NCBI RefSeq assembly: GCF_037081775.1
Contig: NZ_JBAMHQ010000001.1
Coordinates: forward strand, 1,240,001-1,304,000
Source of the DNA: Haladaptatus sp. ZSTT2
GTDB taxonomy: Archaea; Halobacteriota; Halobacteria; Halobacteriales; Halococcaceae
Length of the DNA stretch: 64,000 nucleotides
Direction of reading: 5' to 3'
This document shows positions 1 to 8,190 of the stretch, in pieces. A model generated the notes under the pieces. The model was not told the DNA's origin. It searched no databases and saw nothing but the letters and a program-made list of their open reading frames with translations. Within the stretch, counting starts at the first letter, position 1. Every line of letters starts with the position of its first letter. Both the position numbers and the translations under genes were made by a program.

Positions 1-370
1 ACTCCCAGCAGGGGAAATCACGTAGGCACGCTTCGCACTCAACTGGTTCTGCGCTCGATGTAGGTTCGACAGCCCCACCATCGGCCATGATACGCTCGAC
101 CTTCTGAGCTGCCTGCAAGATGGGAGCGCGAATCGCGACGGCGAGTCGATGCTTGCACGCACCCTCGAAGCGGGCATTAGCGGGACAGGTACAGTCGACT
201 GGGATGCCGTTCGTGATAGTGACGAGGTACTCGTGATTCTCGGAGTCTGCGTAACTGCCGTTTCTGACGAGGACGCCGCGATCGGTGAGTGAGAATTCGA
301 AGGCCTCGTACTGGGCGCGTTTCAGTGAGCGATTCGTGTACTGCAGTCGGTCGAGAAGGTGTTTCGACAT
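1..370 (-). CDS. SWIM zinc-finger protein (3' part beyond window)
   Basis: The gene reads leftward and runs off the window, so only the first 123 residues are visible. It starts MSKHLLDRLQYTNRSLKR. A SWIM zinc-binding signature (Cys-x-Cys, then Cys-x-His) lies at about residues 59-73, reading CTCPANARFEGACKH. SWIM domains bind nucleic acids or proteins, and stand-alone SWIM proteins are common in haloarchaea. The start at 368-370 is supported by a TATA-like element 54 nt upstream whose surrounding block is repeated upstream of the TFB remnant at 1320-1454. The family call is firm; the function is not known. Confidence 0.8.
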   Translation of the reverse strand, partial: MSKHLLDRLQYTNRSLKRAQYEAFEFSLTDRGVLVRNGSYADSENHEYLVTITNGIPVDCTCPANARFEGACKHRLAVAIRAPILQAAQKVERIMADGGAVEPTSSAEPVECEACLRDFPCWE

Positions 371-395
371 GGGGATTCAGCGGAGCCTGTGAGTG

Positions 396-424
396 GCCCC
401 GCACCCCTCGGGGGCGGATAAACT
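396..424 (-). promoter_or_regulatory. TATA box plus GC-rich palindrome upstream of SWIM gene
   Basis: Reading leftward, the block begins AGTTTATCC (TATA-like) and continues with CCCC-GA-GGGG followed by a GGGGC repeat. An almost identical block stands at 1481-1508, and in both cases the leading A is exactly 54 nt from the start codon. The palindrome sits between the TATA element and the expected transcription start, a position suited to an operator. That role is inference. Confidence 0.55.
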
Positions 425-476
425 CCCAGAATTGTGTATCTAAATTAGTGAATTCAAAATTTATCCACCTCCGATA

Positions 477-908
477 TCAGGGACTGTACGGGTTCGTGGG
501 AGTAGCGAGGCGATATACATCATCTGCAGCGTCGAAATCGTCGTCAAACGCATACAGATACCCCAACCCTTCAGTTTGCATATAGGCTACAATACACGCA
601 TCAACGAAAGAGAAAGGTGCATGTTGTTTAAATAGCGCTTTTGCTGTCGCAAACGCATCCGCAGTCAGAAACTCGACGTGAAACCGTTGATTCTCTTCAA
701 TCCGGTTCAAGAGGTCAACTGACGCAGCATGTCCCGCATGCGTTGTAAGGCCATTCAGCGTTTCAGCCAGCACATAGTCGAGGACGACACCTTCTGGCAG
801 AGCGTTTTCATCGATACCTTGGATAATCGGAAGCGCCTCAGCGTGTGCGTTGTCCCGGCGATATGCTGCTGCAAAAAGAACGGATGTATCGATGAGTGCA
901 CGGGGCAT
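477..908 (-). CDS. vapC: VapC-type PIN-domain toxin (ribonuclease)
   Basis: The 143-residue PIN domain opens MPRALIDTSV. Candidate metal-binding acids are D7, E49, D103 and the D122-D124 cluster, the pattern of VapC endoribonucleases that cleave RNA with Mg2+. Length is typical. Its start codon directly follows the stop of the AbrB-type gene at 909-1160, so the two form a standard antitoxin-toxin operon. The RNA target cannot be predicted. The pair lies between a SWIM gene and a TFB remnant, consistent with insertion as an accessory module. Confidence 0.88.
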   Translation of the reverse strand: MPRALIDTSVLFAAAYRRDNAHAEALPIIQGIDENALPEGVVLDYVLAETLNGLTTHAGHAASVDLLNRIEENQRFHVEFLTADAFATAKALFKQHAPFSFVDACIVAYMQTEGLGYLYAFDDDFDAADDVYRLATPTNPYSP

Positions 909-1160
909 CTACTCGACGTCAACTCCCCAAGCATCATGCTCCGATGTGACATCCGTTTCTTCAGCCCCATCGTATCCATCGAAATTGGCGAAGGTCCCCG
1001 TCCGCTGCTGAACAACTTCGATCCTGACGCTCCCATCCGATTCAACATGCCACCGAAGGCGATCGCCATCATTAATCCCAAGCTCACGACGGATCCGAGC
1101 AGGGATGTTCGCTTGATTGCCCGAGACTTTACTCTCAGCGTCAACCCGTTCACTACTCAT
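909..1160 (-). CDS. vapB: VapB-like AbrB/SpoVT antitoxin
   Basis: This 83-residue protein has an N-terminal swapped-hairpin AbrB/SpoVT DNA-binding segment (about residues 8-50, around QANIPARIRRELGINDGDRL). An acidic tail (about residues 55-83) is suited to wrapping the toxin. It is the first gene of the vapBC operon and its stop abuts the vapC start without a gap. By analogy it neutralises VapC and autorepresses the operon. No clear operator was identified in 1161-1319. Confidence 0.85.
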   Translation of the reverse strand: MSSERVDAESKVSGNQANIPARIRRELGINDGDRLRWHVESDGSVRIEVVQQRTGTFANFDGYDGAEETDVTSEHDAWGVDVE

Positions 1161-1319
1161 ATCGCTCAGTTTGTATTCCAGTTACAAAAGGGTAGTGTGC
1201 AGGCACACTACGCGCACTGGCATTCGGATTTGAGTCAACACAATGGCTACCTTCGACGATTGAGTACTGAGTCAATTTCATATGTAGCGATGGCAGACGG
1301 GCCACAGTACGGACACGGG

Positions 1320-1454
1320 TCATCGAAGCCACCGACAGTCGTCACACACCGTCTCGTGTGAATTTGTAGTAACGCTTCCCGCACATTCAGGGCAGGTGTT
1401 CGTTGGCTGTACGTCTTCGTCGAACGCTTTTTCGTAGATGTTGCTCGTCGCCAT
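1320..1454 (-). pseudogene. TFB (TFIIB-like) N-terminal zinc-ribbon remnant
   Basis: A 44-codon frame begins MATSNIYEKAFDEDVQ and carries two zinc-ribbon Cys pairs (CPEC near residue 21, CDDC near residue 37). This matches the N-terminus of haloarchaeal TFB factors, which usually exceed 300 residues. The frame ends just after the second Cys pair; removing one base there would extend the ribbon a little, but no cyclin-fold repeats follow before vapB. It is best read as a frameshifted, truncated general transcription factor gene. A functional micro-zinc-ribbon protein is the alternative. Confidence 0.6.
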
Positions 1455-1480
1455 TCGAAGTCACGAGGAACTCAGGAGAG

Positions 1481-1508
1481 CCCCTCGCCCCTTAGGGGCA
1501 GATAAACT
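1481..1508 (-). promoter_or_regulatory. TATA box and palindrome upstream of the TFB remnant
   Basis: Reading leftward, AGTTTATCT is followed by a perfect GCCCC-TA-AGGGGC-type inverted repeat and then GAGGGGC. It matches the block at 396-424 at most positions and has the same 54-nt spacing to the ATG. Its survival suggests that the decay of the TFB gene is recent, or that the short product is still expressed. Confidence 0.55.
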
Positions 1509-1623
1509 GGCATTCGTCACACCGGGCAAGATACACACGTCGCCCGACTGCACAAGGACCCCAGTCGCCCGACTGCCAGCGTGGTCACGACCGGACGCTC
1601 GGTGTGCGGGAGGCACCCTGACG

Positions 1624-1693
1624 GTGACATCCTCCCCGTCGTAAACGACGGGGCTTCCCCGACACGGGGACTCAGGCACTCGGCCTGAAGGTT
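1624..1693 (-). ncRNA. Candidate omega-RNA scaffold and right end of the TnpB element
   Basis: Downstream of the tnpB stop, two hairpins are visible. One is 1634-1653 (8-bp perfect stem, loop TTTA on the transcribed strand) and the other is a short CCCC/GGGG stem at 1657-1669. The first is followed by GGATGTCAC at 1624-1632. The same hairpin-GGATGTCAC arrangement occurs as an orphan at 31637-31666. In IS200/IS605 elements the transposon right end forms the 3' part of the guide RNA used by TnpB. The RNA itself is inferred, and its 5' limit probably lies inside tnpB. Confidence 0.5.
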
Positions 1694-2935
1694 TCAGTCC
1701 TGATACGTCGTGAGGGTCATTTGCGCTGGTGCGCTCGTCTCACGGTGGACTGTGGCGGTGTCACAACCGCTCCCGTCCTGTGGCGAGTCATCGCCTGCCT
1801 GTTTCCACGGCAGCCTCCCTCCCCACGGGTCTACGCGACGTGCGATATTCGCACTCGCGTTAATATCCGCTTGAAACGTCGAAACGTGACACTCAGGGTT
1901 CTTGCACGTGAACTCGGCTTGCCGAGGCCGATACCCGATGTGCTTGCACGAGTGACACGTCTTCGAGGTGTACTGCGGGTGAACGTATCGAACCGGGATG
2001 CCAGCGTCCTTCGCCTTGTCTTCGATACGCCCCTGCAACCGAGCGAAGGCCCACGAGTGCAGGCGTCGATTCATGTACTTCCCGTAGTCCAGCGACTCGC
2101 GGATGTATGCTAAGTCCTCCATCACGATGACGGGGTTCTCGAACTGACGGGCGTACTCCACGGACTCCCGAGATGCTTTCTCGATGAGGTCGGTGAGGCG
2201 GTTTTGGTAGTACGAGAAGCGTTCTTCGACGCGCCACTCAGAAGCGTCTCGCTCTTGGAGTCGCTTGAGCGTCGTGAACATCTCTTTTCGAATTCGTTTG
2301 GCCTCTTTCCCGTTAATTAACAGAGGTTTGGTGGGAGTGTTGTGTTGGAGGGCACAGCCCGTGACCAGCATCGACTCCCCAATATCGAATCCAACCCGAG
2401 TCGGATTCTCGGGCAGTTCGGAGGTGTTCTTGAGTTCGTATTCGACGGTGACGTGGAGTGTCCACGTCTTCCGGTGTTTCTGCAAGCGAAGTTCGCCCAC
2501 TTTCGTACTCGACTCGTCATCGAGCATCTCACCCCACAGTTCCTCTTGTTCGGGGTTCAGTCGAAGTGGTATCCAGAAGTTGGTTCCGCGACCGGGTTGC
2601 GGAACGTTCCAGCAGATTTCGTATTCACGCGAGGAGTTTCGGTCGAACTTCCCGGCTCGATTCACGAATCTGAGCGGGTGTTCGTCGTCCAACTCTTTGG
2701 CGTTGTACGTCTTGTGGAGTTTTGGGACGTAGGATTTGAGGGCGTCTTTCGCTTGGTACGGTAGGTTGTATGGAGTTACCACGTCGTTCGTGGCGTTCAT
2801 CGTCGTGCAACCGTTGTTGAACGCCTCGTGGAGTGCCTCTCGGTACTCGGCGAGGGTTTGCTGGAGGCGTTGCTCTTTGCACCGCGTTGGGGGTGCAAGC
2901 GTGGCTTCCAGCGTCTTGTTCGCGGTTGCAGACAC
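1694..2935 (-). CDS. tnpB: IS200/IS605-family TnpB RNA-guided nuclease (OrfB, IS1341-type)
   Basis: The 413-residue protein has the RuvC-like catalytic triad D184 (in GFDIGES), E273 (in VIVMED) and D357 (in QADINASANIA). A zinc finger (C327, C330, C344, C349) lies between the last two acids. This is the full TnpB architecture at normal length, and no lesion is visible. No tnpA (Y1 transposase) is in the window, so the element is non-autonomous or IS1341-type. TnpB enzymes cut DNA guided by an RNA from the element's right end. A small divergent gene lies upstream at 2990-3139, as is common for haloarchaeal copies. Confidence 0.92.
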   Translation of the reverse strand: MSATANKTLEATLAPPTRCKEQRLQQTLAEYREALHEAFNNGCTTMNATNDVVTPYNLPYQAKDALKSYVPKLHKTYNAKELDDEHPLRFVNRAGKFDRNSSREYEICWNVPQPGRGTNFWIPLRLNPEQEELWGEMLDDESSTKVGELRLQKHRKTWTLHVTVEYELKNTSELPENPTRVGFDIGESMLVTGCALQHNTPTKPLLINGKEAKRIRKEMFTTLKRLQERDASEWRVEERFSYYQNRLTDLIEKASRESVEYARQFENPVIVMEDLAYIRESLDYGKYMNRRLHSWAFARLQGRIEDKAKDAGIPVRYVHPQYTSKTCHSCKHIGYRPRQAEFTCKNPECHVSTFQADINASANIARRVDPWGGRLPWKQAGDDSPQDGSGCDTATVHRETSAPAQMTLTTYQD

Positions 2936-2989
2936 AGTAACCTGTACGATTTAGGCACACTTAAACGTAACTAATACGTAACACAAGAC

Positions 2990-3139
2990 ATGACGAAGTA
3001 CGTAAAAATCGAGTTCGATAACGAGGAGCAGTACGAGTCATTGAAAGAGACGAAAGACCACTACGGGTTTACGTGGAAAGGGATGTTACTGAAGGCGCAA
3101 CGCACGTTGGAGTCCCAGCCGAGCGACGAAGAGCAGTAG
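2990..3139 (+). CDS. Small conserved protein divergent from tnpB
   Basis: A 49-residue charged protein begins MTKYVKIEFDNEEQYESLKE and continues with a DHYGFTWKGMLLKA segment. It starts 55 bp upstream of, and divergent from, tnpB. Similar short proteins accompany TnpB genes in haloarchaea. The fold is probably a ribbon-helix-helix-like DNA-binding peptide (beta strand KYVKIEF followed by two helices), which would suit a repressor of the element. That role is inference. Confidence 0.65.
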   Translation: MTKYVKIEFDNEEQYESLKETKDHYGFTWKGMLLKAQRTLESQPSDEEQ

Positions 3140-3160
3140 TTCAGCAGGTGTCGGATTCCC

Positions 3161-3180
3161 TCCCGGCCTGAAGGCCGGGA
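3161..3180. repeat. 9-bp perfect hairpin beyond the small gene (candidate element end or terminator)
   Basis: TCCCGGCCT and AGGCCGGGA pair perfectly around a 2-nt loop, 21 nt after the stop at 3139, followed by T-rich TTCCTTCCTT. The shape resembles the hairpins at the other IS200/IS605-type ends here. It could mark the far (left) end of the tnpB element, be a relic of a second copy, or simply terminate the small gene. Confidence 0.45.
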
Positions 3181-3423
3181 TTCCTTCCTTGTAGGGAGAT
3201 GGCCGAACCCCAGCGAGGGACTCTCAACGATGAGAAACTCATCGATGCGAGCGAGCGTGAACCCGTGAACATACATGAAAACAGATTGTAAAATAGAGGA
3301 CTCCGAACCCGTCTCGTGAGACTCTGCCACGATAATTCGGGACGATACGCCGCTGAGACTGGAAAACAGAGCATGTCGAGCTGGCGTGTCCAGTGATAGC
3401 AGTCACGTTAGCTAGGGAACACG

Positions 3424-3431
3424 TTTATTAT
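3424..3431 (+). promoter_or_regulatory. TATA box of the sensor-kinase operon
   Basis: TTTATTAT lies 29 nt before the ATG at 3453. That is the distance expected for a leaderless haloarchaeal transcript, and it supports 3453 rather than the upstream in-frame 3393 as the start. Confidence 0.55.
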
Positions 3432-3452
3432 CGGATATTGTGTTTTACCCGT

Positions 3453-6050
3453 ATGGAAACTCCTGAGAAAAAATCCCCCACCACTCTCGAGGGCACACTA
3501 CGGGTGTTCGACGATATGGATCACCCGTGTACGCCACATACCGCTCAGGAGGTGGCAGACGAACTGGGAAGTACCCGCAACATCGCACAAGAACACCTCG
3601 CCCGACTCACAGAACAGGGCACGCTTGGCTCAAAAATCGTCGGCGACACTCGCATCTGGTGGCGCCTCGCCGATCGGACACACCGGGAAGCAGAACTCCG
3701 CCGCGAGCGCGAGCTGACCGAACAACTCCTGAAGACGGCGCCAGTCGCCATTTCCGTCCAGAATGCAGCCGGTGAGACGATACTAGCGAATCAGCGCTCC
3801 CAGGATCTCCTCGGGTTGTCAGAACGAGAAATCCTGGACGAACCCGAAGACATCGACGAATGGAAGATTTTCGACGCCACTGGCGACGTCCTGAACCCCA
3901 AGGACACGCCATCAGCGCGGGTCCATCAAACCGGTGAGCCGGTGTTTAACGAAGAAGTTGCCATCAGACGCCCATCTGGAGAGCAGATGTGGTTCTCGGT
4001 CAACGCCGCTCCGATGTTCGACGCCAACGGCAACCTCGACCGAGTGGTTTCCGCTGGTGAGGATATCACCGAACTCAAGAGCCGAGAGCGACAGCTCGAA
4101 CACCGAAAGAGCGAACTCGAGACGGAATTGAGCGAAATTCTCGGGCGGATTTCAGACGGCTTCTACGCACTCGACGATGAGTGGTGCTTTACGCACATAA
4201 ACAGCCGCGCAGAAGAGATTCTCAGGCGCACAGGAGCGGACCTCCTTGGAAAGCGAATCTGGTCGGAGTTTCCGGAAGCCAACGACGGGCTGTTTTCAAA
4301 GCGGCTTCGAGAAGCGATGGACACCCAAGAGCCCGTCTCGTTCGAAATGTATTCTGAGCGAGTCGATGCCTGGCTCGAAGTGAACGCCTATCCATCCGAG
4401 ACGGGACTGTCGGTGTACTTCAGAGACATCAGCCTGCGCGTCGAGCGCGAACGCCAACTCGAACGCTACGAGAAGATTATTGAGACTATTCAAGATGGCG
4501 TGTATGCGGTCAATGCCAACAACCGATTTACGATGGTCAATGACGCCTACGCGCAGATGGTCGAATATCCGCGCGAAGAGCTCATCGGGATGCATTCCTC
4601 GATGATCGTCGATACGGAAACCATTGAATCAGCCCAACAGATTCAACAGAGACTCGGAGGCGGCGAGACGGAGACCGCAAAGCTCGAAGCTGACATGCGG
4701 ACTGCCACGGGCGATACAATTCGAGCAGAAGCCACGCTTGCCCACCTGCCCGGAGTTGGTGAGAGTTGCGAGCGAGTTGGCGTCGTTCGCGACGTCAGCG
4801 ACCGCGTTGCACGCGAGCGCACCCTCAAGTCGTACGCTCGCCAGCAACGAGCCGTCTCGGAACTCGGCCAACTAGCACTCGAAAATCCCGAGCTTGACGA
4901 CTTGTTTACGCACGCGGCACAACTCGTCGCCGACGTCCTCGATGCGGACTACTGCAAAGTGCTCGAACTCGACGCCGCCGCAGAGTGCCTCCAGGTACGC
5001 CACGGAGTCGGGTGGCGTGACGGAGTCGTCGGCTCGGTCTCGGTTTCGAGCGTCGAACCGGAGTCACAAGCCTCGTACACGCTTCTCTCTGGAGAACCCG
5101 TCGTGGTGACCGACCTTCCGAACGACACGCGATTCTCCGGGCCCCACTTGCTCACCTCTCACGGCGTCACCAGCGGTGTCAGTTCCATCATCGGGTCAAT
5201 CGAGTCGCCGTGGGGAATCCTCGGAGTCCACGATACAGCACAGCGGTCGTTCACTGAAGAGGACGTCTCCTTCGTCCAGAGCGTTGCCAACATCCTCGCA
5301 GAAGCCATCGAACGCCACCGATATCAAGACGAACTCGAAGCCCTCATCGAAGAACTCAAAGAGTCGAACGAACGCCTCGAACAGTTCGCCTACATCGCCT
5401 CACACGACCTCCAAGAACCCCTGCGGATGGTCTCGAACTATCTCCAACTCATCGAAAGACGATACAGCGGGGCACTCGATGAAGACGGTCGCGAGTTCAT
5501 TGAATTCGCGGTGGACGGAGCAGAGCGAATGCGGACGATGATCAACGACCTGCTCAGATATTCACGCGTCGATACGGAAACCGAACCGTTCGAACCGACA
5601 GATAGCGAGGCGGTCGTCGAGCGAGTGCTTTCGAATCTCCAGATGCAGATTGAGCAGACTGGAATCGAGGTAGCTGTCGAGTCGCTACCGACGGTCATCG
5701 CAGACCGCAACCAACTCGAACAGGTGTTCCAGAACCTCCTCTCAAACGCCATCAAATATCGGAGCGACGAGGCACCACGCGTCGAAATCGACGTCACAGA
5801 ACGCGAGACCGACTGGCTGTTCGCCATCTCAGACAACGGAATCGGAATCGCGGCCGACCGCCAAGACCGCATCTTCGAAGTGTTCAGACGTCTTCACTCT
5901 CGCGAAGAATACCCAGGGACGGGCATCGGCCTCGCCCTCTGTCGGAAAATTGTCGAACGACACGACGGCCGCATCTGGGTGGAGTCGACACCCGGCGAGG
6001 GGTCGACGTTCTACTTTACTCTCCCACGAGTGGAGGCTCACCATGAATAA
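3453..6050 (+). CDS. Multi-sensor histidine kinase (HTH-PAS-PAS-PAS-GAF-HisKA-HATPase)
   Basis: The 865-residue protein has no membrane segment, so it is a cytoplasmic sensor. In order it shows an N-terminal winged-helix-like segment (about 10-75), three PAS domains (about 85-205, 225-340, 345-465), a GAF domain (about 475-625), a HisKA helix pair with phospho-acceptor His in ASHDLQEPLRMV, and a HATPase domain with N box (NAIKYRS), DNGIGIA and GTGIGLAL boxes. Its stop overlaps the start of the response regulator at 6043 by 8 nt, so the two are translationally coupled and probably cognate. A DNA-binding-like HTH fused to a kinase N-terminus is unusual outside haloarchaea. The ligand is unknown. 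Confidence 0.88.
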   Translation: METPEKKSPTTLEGTLRVFDDMDHPCTPHTAQEVADELGSTRNIAQEHLARLTEQGTLGSKIVGDTRIWWRLADRTHREAELRRERELTEQLLKTAPVAISVQNAAGETILANQRSQDLLGLSEREILDEPEDIDEWKIFDATGDVLNPKDTPSARVHQTGEPVFNEEVAIRRPSGEQMWFSVNAAPMFDANGNLDRVVSAGEDITELKSRERQLEHRKSELETELSEILGRISDGFYALDDEWCFTHINSRAEEILRRTGADLLGKRIWSEFPEANDGLFSKRLREAMDTQEPVSFEMYSERVDAWLEVNAYPSETGLSVYFRDISLRVERERQLERYEKIIETIQDGVYAVNANNRFTMVNDAYAQMVEYPREELIGMHSSMIVDTETIESAQQIQQRLGGGETETAKLEADMRTATGDTIRAEATLAHLPGVGESCERVGVVRDVSDRVARERTLKSYARQQRAVSELGQLALENPELDDLFTHAAQLVADVLDADYCKVLELDAAAECLQVRHGVGWRDGVVGSVSVSSVEPESQASYTLLSGEPVVVTDLPNDTRFSGPHLLTSHGVTSGVSSIIGSIESPWGILGVHDTAQRSFTEEDVSFVQSVANILAEAIERHRYQDELEALIEELKESNERLEQFAYIASHDLQEPLRMVSNYLQLIERRYSGALDEDGREFIEFAVDGAERMRTMINDLLRYSRVDTETEPFEPTDSEAVVERVLSNLQMQIEQTGIEVAVESLPTVIADRNQLEQVFQNLLSNAIKYRSDEAPRVEIDVTERETDWLFAISDNGIGIAADRQDRIFEVFRRLHSREEYPGTGIGLALCRKIVERHDGRIWVESTPGEGSTFYFTLPRVEAHHE
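6032..6036 (+). promoter_or_regulatory. Shine-Dalgarno GGAGG for internal gene 6043-6492
   Basis: GGAGG ends 6 nt before the ATG at 6043, inside the 3' end of the kinase gene. It decides the start of the response regulator, whose frame stays open further upstream. Confidence 0.6.
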
Positions 6051-6492
6051 CCGCGACACACGGCCAATCGACATTCTGTTAGTCGAAGACAACCCCGGCG
6101 ACGTACGACTCACAGAAGAGGCGTTCAACGAGGGCAAGATCAACAACGAACTCCACGTCGTCACCGACGGCGTGGAAGCCCTCGATTTCCTGTATCGACG
6201 TGGTGAGTACGAATCGGCGATTCGACCGCAACTCATCCTCCTCGACCTCAATTTACCGAAGATCGACGGCCTCGAAGTGTTAGAGCAACTCAAATCGGAT
6301 GCAAAGTTGAAACACATTCCGATCGTCGTCCTGACGAGTTCGGCAGCAGAAGCGGACATCGTCAAAAGCTACGAGTTACACACAAACGCCTATCTGACAA
6401 AGCCAATCAATCCTGATGAGTTCATCAGCCTCGTCCAGACGTTCGAGCAATTCTGGTTTGAATTCGTCCAGTTGCCACGGCAGGAGGACTGA
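6043..6492 (+). CDS. Single-domain response regulator (Rcp1-like REC)
   Basis: The 149-residue protein is a lone receiver domain. The acidic pair is in LLVEDNPGD (E15-D16), the phospho-acceptor is D68 in ILLDLNLP, and conserved Thr/Ser (VVLTSS) and Lys (LTKPIN) follow. Features such as the EALDFLYRRG segment match the Rcp1-like regulators paired with phytochrome-type kinases. There is no output domain, so it probably relays phosphate or acts by protein contact. It sits between the kinase at 3453 and the REC-GAF-HTH protein at 6499, a three-gene signalling operon. Confidence 0.9.
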   Translation: MNNRDTRPIDILLVEDNPGDVRLTEEAFNEGKINNELHVVTDGVEALDFLYRRGEYESAIRPQLILLDLNLPKIDGLEVLEQLKSDAKLKHIPIVVLTSSAAEADIVKSYELHTNAYLTKPINPDEFISLVQTFEQFWFEFVQLPRQED

Positions 6493-6498
6493 CTCCAC

Positions 6499-8190
6499 AT
6501 GGCCGAACACGAATCCACGTTCGACAACGCACTCACGATACTCATCATCGAAGACAATCCCGGTGATGCCCGATTCATCAGAGAGTTACTCCGCGGGGTT
6601 GAAGAACTGTCTGAGCGTGCGTCGCCTCCGGGCGGACCCTCACTCACAGACCAGGCCCGTACGGTGTCCCCGTCTGAGCCAGCGTTCGTCCACGAAACGC
6701 GGCTGTCAGACGGTCTCGAACGGCTCTCAGAGAGCCCAATCGATGTTATTCTGCTGGATCTGAACCTGCCAGACAGCGATGGGCTCGCGACGGTCGAAAC
6801 GGTTCGAGCGCACGCGAACGACACGCCGATCGTCGTGCTCACTGGGCTTCGTGACCGGAAACTTGGATTGGAGGCCCTCCGCAGAGGGGCCGAAGAGTAT
6901 CTCGTCAAAGACGAAATCAACGCGGATATGGTGATTCGGTCGGTGCACCACGCAATCGAGCGGAAAGCCCACGAACGTGAACTCGAGCGACAGCGAAACC
7001 AACTCGCGACGCTCAATTCGCTCAACGAACTCGTCCACGAGATTTCACATCTCGTGATCGAATCGACCACCCGCGAACAGATCGAACAACTGGTCTGTGA
7101 ACACCTTGCGGATGCAGAGGCGTACGAATTCGCCTGGATTGGCGAGATAAACCCCACCAAAGAGACGGTCACCATTCGCGCCGAAGCCGGCGTCAATGGC
7201 TATCTCGATTCGACGACGATTCGAATCGACGACAGCGACGAAGGGCAGGGCCCAACTGGGAAGGCGATTCGAACCGGCGAGGTACACGTCGTCCAGAACA
7301 TCTTAGAAGAGACGAGTTATGCACCCTGGGTAGACCATGCTCGCGAACACGGCGTGTGTGCGTCTGCGGCCATTCCAATCGAGTACGAAGGCACCATCTA
7401 CGGCGTGTTGAACATTTATTCTGCGGTTGCGAATACGTTCGATGAGAACGAACGGCTGGTCATCGCCCGGCTTGGGAAAGTGATTGGCCACGCGATTAAC
7501 GCTATCGAGCGAAAGCAAGCGTTGCTCAACGAGGAAGTGGTCGAACTCAGATTCAAGGTACAGAACGTGCTTGGCCTCCCCACCCCGTCCACTGGAAAGA
7601 TAACCTTCGATCGGACGATTCCGCTTGGTGAGGACAACTTCCTGCAGTATGGTACTGTGACACAAGACGCGATGGAGACGCTCACTGCCCTCGTTTCCGA
7701 ACAGCCCCACTATCGAAACGTGACGATTGACGCTCCCGAGGCAGACGAATCTCGATTCGACCTGCAGCTTTCAGCGCCGCCCGCCATCTCCTCGATAGCC
7801 GCGATCGGGGGACGAATTAACACGGTAACCATCGAGGATGGAGATATCAACATCGTGGTGCACATTCAACCGGGGGCAGATGTTCGCCGGATTGTTGACG
7901 CCGTCAAAGCTGAGTACCCGTGTGCGGAGATGATAGCCAACCGTCAGACGGTTTGCACCACGGAAGCAACACCCAATCTCCACCAGGTATTACACGACCA
8001 ACTCACCGAGAAACAACGAACGGCGCTCGAAACCGCCTACTTCGCTGGCTTCTTCGACTGGCCGCGCAGGAAATCAGGCGAGGATATCGCCACGTCAATG
8101 GGGGTATCCCCGTCTACGTTCCACGAACACATCCGCACGAGTCAGCGCAAACTCATCCGCTCAATTTTCGACAATTCCGGACGAACATAG
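6499..8190 (+). CDS. REC-GAF-bat/HTH_10 response regulator
   Basis: The 563-residue protein has a receiver domain (about 11-150) with phospho-acceptor D87, then a coiled stretch, a GAF domain (about 170-330), a bacterio-opsin-activator-type middle region (about 345-480) and a C-terminal HTH_10 (about 500-555, around LTEKQRTALETAYFAGFFDWP). The receiver carries an insertion of roughly 25 residues (about 38-62, rich in Pro and Ser) after its first helix. It is the likely transcriptional output of the operon begun by the kinase; the gap to the preceding gene is 6 nt. Target genes are unknown. Confidence 0.88.
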   Translation: MAEHESTFDNALTILIIEDNPGDARFIRELLRGVEELSERASPPGGPSLTDQARTVSPSEPAFVHETRLSDGLERLSESPIDVILLDLNLPDSDGLATVETVRAHANDTPIVVLTGLRDRKLGLEALRRGAEEYLVKDEINADMVIRSVHHAIERKAHERELERQRNQLATLNSLNELVHEISHLVIESTTREQIEQLVCEHLADAEAYEFAWIGEINPTKETVTIRAEAGVNGYLDSTTIRIDDSDEGQGPTGKAIRTGEVHVVQNILEETSYAPWVDHAREHGVCASAAIPIEYEGTIYGVLNIYSAVANTFDENERLVIARLGKVIGHAINAIERKQALLNEEVVELRFKVQNVLGLPTPSTGKITFDRTIPLGEDNFLQYGTVTQDAMETLTALVSEQPHYRNVTIDAPEADESRFDLQLSAPPAISSIAAIGGRINTVTIEDGDINIVVHIQPGADVRRIVDAVKAEYPCAEMIANRQTVCTTEATPNLHQVLHDQLTEKQRTALETAYFAGFFDWPRRKSGEDIATSMGVSPSTFHEHIRTSQRKLIRSIFDNSGRT

